Under the pieces are notes generated by a model, which was not told the origin of the DNA, searched no databases, and saw only the letters and a list, made by a program, of their open reading frames with translations. From Drosophila persimilis (taxonomy: Eukaryota; Arthropoda; Insecta; Diptera; Drosophilidae): a stretch of 64,000 bases of DNA. The stretch spans positions 1,240,001 through 1,304,000 of the forward strand of contig NW_020825331.1 in assembly GCF_003286085.1 (NCBI RefSeq). The letters are read 5' to 3'. Position numbers and translations under genes: made by a program. Shown piece by piece: positions 56,901 to 64,000 of this stretch. Positions within the stretch are counted from its first letter, which is position 1; each line of letters begins with the position of its first letter.

Positions 56901-57546
56901 AGTAAACTCTCGAGAAACTTCTGCGTTGGGCGTAAGAAACGAACTAGATTTTCATATTAATTTCATTTTAAAATATCTGGCGGCTAAGTCTTAAGTATTT
57001 GCTGCGTAAACATGTGTATGTACAATGTACACACATCCCCTGGGATACTATATTAATGGGAGCAAAGAAATTTCGGCCTTATTGCTCTGGGACACTTGTG
57101 GGGGGGGTGTGTGGAATCCATGTATGGACATGGACATTGGTTTGCTCACGTTTGAGCACACATTTTTTGTTCGTTTTATTTCTAAAGAATTTTCATTTCT
57201 ATTTCGTATATGTTTTCATTTTGTATAGAAAATAATGCCTATTGTACTCATTTTGTACTTTACTGGGAGGTAGAATTTTCTTGACCTTCAATGAAAATTG
57301 AATAATTGATCGTTGATCATATGGCTCGGTGGGTCGCCGGATCATAAAGGGGCAAGGGGTAGAGGCTTTTGGGGACTGGGCTTATATGTGGCTAAAGTAA
57401 CAACTCAATTGAACAATTATATTTCCTTGCTCGAATAGGACTCCTTCGCATTTGAATTTGGGGTTAACAATATGAACCAAGGCGGCAATCAGCGCGGAAA
57501 TAATGGCGGAGGAAATAATGTCCCATGGGGACGTCGTCGTTTTTAA
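50913..57546 (+). CDS. nonA: No-on-transient A, DBHS-family RNA-binding protein
   Basis: This is a nuclear RNA-binding protein of the NONO/SFPQ/PSPC1 (DBHS) family. In D. melanogaster it affects vision and courtship song and acts in mRNA export. Exons 50913-51236, 53855-55145, 56257-56562, 56633-56694 and 57439-57546 join in phase and give 696 residues (about 700 in D. melanogaster). An N-terminal Gln/Asn/Gly-rich region, with a minisatellite-like GGGGNHPGG run, leads to RRM1 (RNRLYVGNLTGDITDNEL, about 295), RRM2 (ILRVSNLTPFVSNELLYKSF, about 371), the NOPS segment and a long charged coiled coil (about 450-600). The conserved C-terminus ends NNVPWGRRRF. Read-through at the 55146 donor would end after 11 extra residues (GQYFYGREGAD after Gln), giving a possible short isoform. 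Intron 1 (2.6 kb) carries an inverted-repeat element. Confidence 0.97.
51953..52705. mobile_element. Non-autonomous DNA element with 35-bp terminal inverted repeats
   Basis: The left end starts GGGCTCGCGCACACTGTAGC and continues to base 35. The right end is the exact reverse complement over the same 35 bases. The element is 753 bp and is flanked on both sides by TTA (51950-51952 and 52706-52708), which fits a 3-bp target duplication like that of PIF/Harbinger elements. Both arms (about 200 and 150 bases) are full of AGCTGA/TCAGCT words in mixed order, giving foldback potential. The centre is AT-rich with no transposase. It lies in nonA intron 1. I cannot name the family. Confidence 0.8.
53935..54330 (+). 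repeat. nonA: Gly-rich coding minisatellite in nonA
   Basis: Imperfect in-frame repeats of GGN-type codons (GGCGGTGGC...AATCATCCGGGAGG) encode GGGGNHPGG-like blocks upstream of RRM1. The sequence is strongly GC-rich and purine-biased compared with its flanks. Confidence 0.85.
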
Positions 57547-57678
57547 GACAAAAACACAACTGGATTAATCATATATATGCACACACACAAACACACACAT
57601 AAACATAAAATGCGGATGATATAGTTAAACACTTAGTCTTGACATTTTCCCTCCTGTCGCGAGTGAAATATTCGAAAC

Positions 57679-57684
57679 ATTAAA
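57679..57684 (+). terminator. nonA: Possible nonA poly(A) signal
   Basis: ATTAAA, the common variant signal, occurs about 135 bases after the nonA stop codon. No canonical AATAAA lies closer. Confidence 0.35.
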
Positions 57685-57689
57685 ACATT

Positions 57690-60600
57690 AATTTTGTCTG
57701 TTGACAGAAAAAAAAAAATAAGCCAGCGTCTTTTATCTTTAGTAAACTGAAATGCTTAGATTTAATACTGTCACACGATCCCCAACAAAAAATAATAAAA
57801 TAATCAAAACGTCGATCGATCGGATTGATAACCAAGGAAGCCAAGCGAAACGATGAAGAAACGCATGCAAGAAATGCCCCGCGTGCAGCGTGAGAAAAGG
57901 GAGAAACAGATGCATTGAAAGATAATTCCCATCCCATTTTAACCATTATGTACATCTATTTAATCATATGATAATTTTAGAGATATATAGTGACTATATT
58001 CTGCAGTATGTCTACCTTTCTTATTTTTTTTTTGTCTATCATTCGATTCAAATATATAAAGATATATAATAATTCGACTATTGAATTTCAAGATGTCTGT
58101 CTACCAACTGATATGATAATTCCATACCAAACAAGAAATGTTCAAGCACATGGAATGTGAATGGTGGGTGAGTATACCTGTGTTCTGGGAGTGCTGTGCT
58201 GCTGCAGCAAATATTCTTTGTACGAATGCTTCGAGAAAAACGTTCCGACTGGTTTTTCCTCCTAGTATAATCTTAATTAGTATTTTGTATACATATGTAT
58301 GGACATTTCCACCAAGACCAAATAAAATCACAATTCCATATAAGTCTGTACCGATATTATTCCTGAAATTGATTGAAACTGATTCTAAACCCATCAATTT
58401 AACCAGTCAAACGCAAAAGCGAAAAGTGCTCGAAAGAATTCTTCATGGGCAAAAACAAACTACATCTCGTGTACATGACGAGTCATAATTATGTTTCTTA
58501 CATATCAAACTATCAAAAAAAAAAGTCTAGGAAAATGAGCCACAAAAATTATATACTTTTTAACGCGCCTGATTGGAAATGTCCATATGTATGGCGTATG
58601 CCGATTTTTATCTACGGGTTTTTGGGTGCTATTTGCAAGCTTACATAAGACTTCTTAAAAATTTATAAAATATAATTTCATAAAAGGATAAAGGGCTTTG
58701 TACAGCTAAATATAGTTTAAAGATCTGTACGACTGACTGCCTTCGGCTATCAATACTTTTGAGAATTTAAAGCTTACTTTTATTTATGGGCTCTTGTATT
58801 TGGGGGAACAACTTTTTATTGATGCTTTTTGGGGACTGAACTTATCCTAAAAGAAAGTTCACTCTAAATTCTCTGTAAAAAGCAACTGCTTCAAGATTTA
58901 TTCTTCGACCAGCGACGCCCAACAGACGCGCATAAGCGAAAAGTGCAAAAGGGAATGGCCGAAAATCCAAAAACAAAATACACCTCGTGTGCATGAGGAG
59001 GCACATTTGATGTTTGACTTGAGACTGGGAGACGGAGCCTTTCTGTTCCTTTGAACTACTCGCAAATTCTCAATCAAAATTCTCTGTATAAAAGAAATTG
59101 TGGGGTGGGCTGTAAATGTATCTCAGAGATGCCAGATCAGTCAAGAAAAATATTCATATCTACGTAGATGCTTTTTAAAAATGTCTGCCAACGAAATAAC
59201 GAAATTAATTCAAAGGAAAATGATTGATTGGGTATGCAAATGCCATTGGGAAATCGATGATGACACCAAGGATTGAAAATGGGAAATTCTCTTTGCTGAT
59301 TTATTCATGAGAAAAAAAAAATGCTCTTCGTGGAGAGGAGGACGTTACGCGTATCCATCGACGGCGAGTGGGAAAAGGTAATGCCCAGCCCTTGTGACAA
59401 TGTCAATACAATTAACAAAAAACATTCCCAACAGCTAAATGAAAATAATTATTTTTTCCCCCCATTAACGCTTTCTTTTCCAGGTGTTTTTTTGTTTTTG
59501 TTTTTTAGTGAAGAACTTGAAGAATTGCAAAGCAAACAATTTTGCATGCAAAAAATGTGCTTAAGAACGGTACACATTTTCACACCACATTTTATGGTTT
59601 CTAATTGATCCTGTACGCTTGTTACTATTACGATAATTATTTTGAAAGTCGGGCCAAAAAGTGGAATGAGTAGCAAAACGATGTAAAGGAGGTTGTCTTC
59701 AAGAACTGAACTAGCTGAAAATGATTTTTAAAAAAAGTCTATCGGTTGGAATATAAGGGGTTATCTCTTCAGCGTCCGTCTTACCATCAGCAGTGGTCGG
59801 AACGGCCCTATCTGGTGAGGCAAGCAGGCTGCGTGCCTCAACAAAACGGAAGAAATGTTATTGCATTGGTGACACGACCACTAAATCTATTATCTACTTT
59901 GAAGATCTGCAAAGTTTTTGTTCAACAAATAAACTATCTGTATATCAACGTATATCACTCCCACACTCACTATCTGGCATAATTGTTAAGTGTTATTTTC
60001 GATTAACTTGTATTGATTATAAATTGAATCTAGTAATGGTTGAAGCCACTCCAGAATCCCAAGAAATCCCTGCTTAACTGTTTTGATTGTATGCTGAATG
60101 CATATGGAATCAACGAATCCAATTGACGGCTTCTTTTGGGCTTCTTCAATTGGTTTCGACTCCAAAAATATTTGTATTTGTACCATTGCATGAGTCCCTC
60201 GATTCAGAGTCGCATGTTTTGGCAGAAGATCGATCACATTGCCCATTTTGATAGTATTAGAATTTATGTATTTGAATTTTTGCTTAAACTGTGTCTTGGC
60301 TCTGGCTCTGATCCAGATCAGATCTGATCATCACGCAATCCCTCCAACAATCTTTCCCCCTAACAATGTTTGGAATCATATGTTTTTGGTTTGAATGAAG
60401 TCGAAATTTTTGAAAGGAACGAGAGGCAGTACCCGAAACTAAAGATCATTTTACGGGTACTATATTATATATTATATGAGTATGCTGTGTCTTCGACTTC
60501 GGGCGAGAGACTTGGAACAAGGCGGCGTATGGTACGCCTTTGATGGGCTTCGCGAACCACAAGATCTGTATGATATGAACGAACGAACATTCATTTAATG

Positions 60601-63260
60601 GATGATGCGTGTTTCCCGAATAGAATTGCATATTGGATTTGGGGTACCCTGAGCGCCAGCGCTCCTTCTTAAGAACCGAACCGCAGTCTCTGTTGTCTGT
60701 TGGTCAGCAAAATGCTTAATTATATCAGGTAATCTATGTTTATAATGTACTGGCAGCTCTATGCTTTAGAGTGCTGCTTCTTAAAAATTACACCCAATTG
60801 TTTCATCGCCCGAATAACGTTTTTCAGTGCCGATATTTTCCGTTATTTTGCGGCCAATCCCATTCCAATGAGCGCTGCCACTTTTGTAGCCTGACATCAA
60901 AAGACGCCTTGACTAATCCGCTTTATGTTTGCAGGAGAACCAACGAATTCGACACCATCATCATCCCTATGGGTCCATCCCAGACGTTACCGGACGGCAT
61001 CATTTACCTTGGGTATTGGATGAAGTGGCGGCCTATCTATTTTGGAATACATTTGATAAACATTTTTACGACAGCTGCAAGATGAAAATGTCAATTGCAT
61101 CGCCTTGTTTCATTAAAGAACTGATTAGATACTTGACAAAGACAAAAAAACTGTGCGTGTTTGTGTATTTATTTGATAATTGGTAGCATTAAGTACTTTT
61201 GTTGGATCCACGTCTAGGGAACGTCCGTGTTCCCATCATCGCTCTCACATGACGCGGCATATTAATGCTGGACACGATACGCACATGGGAATGCTGCCAA
61301 AGAGAATGCCCTCGAATAGAAACCAAATAACAACATGCATTGCGTGTGCTCGATCCTTGACTAGCGTTTCGCTGATAAAGGGCATGCCGTAGGTGTAGAT
61401 ATGGATAGGTATGTACTTACAGTCCTGCTCAGTTTAATTTATTTATTGGTAACAATAATACCAGCAACGTACATATATCTATTATTACCATAAAAAGAAG
61501 AACCTATAAAATGACTTTCAATCGATTCCGATAGTCACACGCCTGTTTCCATCTCTTTGGAAATCTAACGATTCGACTTGGAAAGACGACTTTGTGCAAT
61601 TAAGGCCACTGCAAACATGACCACTCTCGAACAGTTTGTCCAATAGAAGAAAGAGTACTATTCCTGAAAAGGTTCCAACAACAATTACCGCACGATGCAC
61701 TTGGCCACAGCATAGTTCTTCAAACTGGAAAGGTGAGGGGTGAGGGGTGGGTACTAAAATGGTAACTGAAAGTGACAAGCGATCGATGTTCAATTATGCA
61801 TTCAACGACACATGATATAATATTATAGCATGATATAATTATAAATATTTCTTTGGTTTCTTTGCGCCATAATGGTATCTAGTTTAGTGGGTATCGTATA
61901 TCGGTATATGAACATTCCAATAAGCCGAATATGGTTTGAGAAAATAACTTCAATTTTATTGCACCCAACGCACAGTCCACATACTCTCTAAAAAGCATCT
62001 TGTAAACGATCCATACTAAATTTTGAGTGCATTAAATGAAAGACTTCGTGAACTGATGAACCAGCTTTTCCACTAATATTCATTGAAGTATACATATCCG
62101 ATTGAAACTAAATGAGAAAGCGGTCCTAGCCTTATATACTGTACGGTATTGTATTGAAAATCGAGAGTGGTGCCAAAATAATTGCTATTCTATCAACGTA
62201 CTTTTATTTTGATGGTGAGAAACTGTCGTTTGACCACTTTGTCCGTGGTTCGTCTTTTTTTGTGGGTCTATTTGTCAGTTGGCGACCCGTTTGGCAGCAT
62301 GACCACGAAATAGTTATCTGTGATAAGGCGTTTTTGGCCAATAAATTTATTGGCAATTTGTTCCGTGTAAAAAAAATGTGCAACTGTCATAATAATAAAG
62401 AAAACTCTGCAGTGCCCGGAACCCCCACAGCACAGACATACATATACCCGTCACGGTGTTGCCAAGAAAAAGGCTTGGAAAAATAAATAAGAGAAGTGCC
62501 AGCAGCTATAAAAGGCAATTAAGGCCGTTGATCCAGATCAAGAATTACCATAATCTGATACTGGGAAAAGCTTTCCAGCTAAGCTTAGCTCAGCTCAGCT
62601 CTCTCTCTTGCTTGCTCGCTCTCTCGCTCTTACTCTCTCTCTCTAGCTGTCGCATACACCTACATGAATACAATATACCCTTGAACTCTACGCAGAGTGC
62701 CGGGAATAAAAAAACAACATCTGCACAGCTTCCCCCTCCACTCTGATTATGCACATACATACACAAATACATACGTACGTACATACATATATGTTTGCTT
62801 AAATTAGTTCAGTGTGGAAAAAGTGATATATGCCAATACATACATACATATGTACATACAGGTACAATATGTACGAGTACTCGTACATACTCATAGTAGA
62901 CCCGGCACAAAAATATTGCTCTTGGCGTGCTTTGAGCCACTGACCGCACAGGGTAAGCCGGCACCCGTCTGCCGATGCAGTGTATGCAATAAGATATGTA
63001 ATAAGATATGTGTCTGTCTGCAAACAGCACAACAAGCAGACCAGTGTTGCCCATATAAAATAAACCTCGGTTCAGATCTGACGTAATATGGCGTTAAAAC
63101 GGGCCTGCATTCGCCAATACACACATACAATCTATGCACATGCATAGATATCCCCGTACATCCGCGGATGCTGTGCTTTTTTGTTTGTTTGCCGTTTGCA
63201 TCGCTCTCGCTCTCTCTTGCTCATCCACCCACCCACCTTTCGGGGCAGGCGCATGCGCAC
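57690..63260. other. Gene-poor region with diverged repeats and decayed-looking reading stretches
   Basis: I find no complete gene. Two diverged copies of an AAGCGAAAAGTGC ... CTCGTGTACATGA block lie at 58406-58487 and 58921-59007. Candidate coding remnants are 59793-60077 (plus, 94 codons, Lys/Cys-containing), 60905-61170 (plus, behind a TTTGCAG acceptor) and hydrophobic minus-strand stretches at 61392-61245 and about 61741-61518. None has a recognisable domain, and stops interrupt any larger gene model. From 62750 onward the DNA is rich in TACATA/ATGTAC words. Confidence 0.4.
61245..61741 (-). pseudogene. Possible decayed membrane-protein fragments
   Basis: On the minus strand a pyrimidine-rich TTTCCAG acceptor precedes FEELCCGQVHRAVIVVGTFS and a hydrophobic helix (IVLFLLLDKLFE). 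A second open stretch at 61392-61245 reads GMPFISETLVKDRAHAMHVV and then a hydrophobic helix (FLFEGILFGSIPMCVSC) before a stop. The layout recalls a multi-pass transporter, but no family signature is intact and the frames do not join. It may be a decayed gene or chance. Confidence 0.2.
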
Positions 63261-63352
63261 GCGACCGTGACTGACTGTTGAATATCGCAGTGACTACTGG
63301 AGAGTGAATGTTTAAACAACTAGTAGCTGGTCAATGTGTCGCCAGGGTAGGG
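63261..63352 (+). CDS. Possible first exon of a gene continuing beyond the window
   Basis: ATG at 63308 opens MFKQLVAGQCVARVG and runs to a strong donor (GG/GTAAGT, intron from 63353). Upstream lie GAGA-type tracts (CTCGCTCTCTCTTGCTC, 63204-63220) and CGCAGTGACT (about 63287), which resembles a Drosophila initiator. This pattern fits a promoter and short first exon of a plus-strand gene, but no second exon is identifiable before 64000. Confidence 0.3.
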
Positions 63353-64000
63353 GTAAGTACTTTTCCAGACTTAGTTAGGCACTTTCCTGCCATTTAGCCA
63401 TTTAATTAAACTTTGGTCAGCCCAGTAATTACGACTTGGCTTTTAGCTGTTTCACACTAATTTTTTTCTTCCTTACTTTTGTTAATGAAAGATCAACATT
63501 TCGTGGAAGCTGTGAAAGGAAGAGCTATAAATAGCAGATTGGCGGAACTTTAGAAACTTTGAGGCTGATGGTGATTAGGCGCATATGTATGTTTTGATAG
63601 CCAGAAAAGAAAGGATTTTCAAGCCGAAGTTTAGCATCATTAGAACATATTTATCTTTCCATTGTAATCATTATTTATTTATCGTCAAAAGAACGATCGG
63701 TGGAAAGTTGGTACAAGTCTTTGTGTTAATAACTCCATTCGTTTTATATAATCAAAACAAAATCGTATGACGTATGACGAAAGGGTTCTGATTTTCCCTT
63801 CTTGCTTCTTCACATTATTTTTAGAGCGAAATTTTTATAATTTCTGTGGTAAAATAAACAGATGTGACCATGACAAAGTTTTGGAAATGGGTACTTAAAT
63901 GGACAAAGCATTTTGGTGTACTTTTTAAGTCCATTGTTAACTTTGAGAACCAAGTTTATGCACATATGTATGTTTATACATATGTATGGTTTATTCATTC
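63353..64000. other. Right-edge non-coding DNA
   Basis: AT-rich sequence, possibly the first intron of a gene starting near 63260. It ends in ATGTACATA-type words. No feature is supported. Confidence 0.4.

Overview
The window is nuclear DNA of a fruit fly (genus Drosophila). Its genes are intron-bearing, with GTAAGT-type donors, and they match D. melanogaster X-linked (Muller element A) genes over their whole length: kat80, Mfe2, CalpC, a HIG1-domain gene, Dsp1, small wing (sl), U2af50, PIG-Q, a giant Muc14A-like gene and nonA. Sequence differences and non-melanogaster arrangements show it is not D. melanogaster. An obscura-group species is my guess, not something the sequence proves. I see no bacterial, viral or CRISPR content.

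Layout from left to right. 1-5449 (minus): katanin p80 (kat80), running off the left edge. Its large intron holds the peroxisomal gene Mfe2 (plus) and a small unrecognised 86-codon ORF (plus). 6907-8981 (plus): CalpC, a calpain relative with all three catalytic positions changed. 10406-11482 (minus): the 3' exons of an unrecognised single-pass membrane protein. 13055-13483 (minus): a HIG1-domain mitochondrial protein. 16127-19645 (plus): Dsp1, an HMG-box co-repressor with a long 5' leader and a long AT-rich 3' UTR. 23708-24981 (plus): a Desat1-like acyl-CoA delta-9 desaturase, unexpected on this chromosome element. 27038-31580 (plus): PLC-gamma (sl). 33413-35447 (minus): U2af50. 36148-38053 (plus): PIG-Q. 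38985-49376 (plus): one 3463-codon ORF made mostly of a 62-residue Ser/Thr/Pro/Glu repeat. 50913-57546 (plus): nonA, whose first intron carries a 753-bp element with 35-bp terminal inverted repeats. 57547-64000: gene-poor DNA with diverged repeats, decayed-looking reading stretches and a possible first exon at the right edge.

The genes are mostly unrelated housekeeping or signalling functions: microtubule severing, peroxisomal beta-oxidation, splicing, GPI-anchor synthesis, receptor tyrosine kinase signalling and chromatin repression. They do not form a pathway. Several promoters carry Drosophila housekeeping core elements (DRE-like TATCGATA, M1BP-like GGTCACACT). Dsp1 instead shows a TATA-like box and GAGA tracts.

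The most unusual feature is the giant repeat protein. Units 1-47 occupy exactly 47 x 186 bp with no net indel. They fall into three subfamilies with visible block duplications and may be followed by a C-terminal membrane segment reached by splicing. Exon borders were set by hand from GT/AG sites and checked by codon phase; an error of a base or two is possible.
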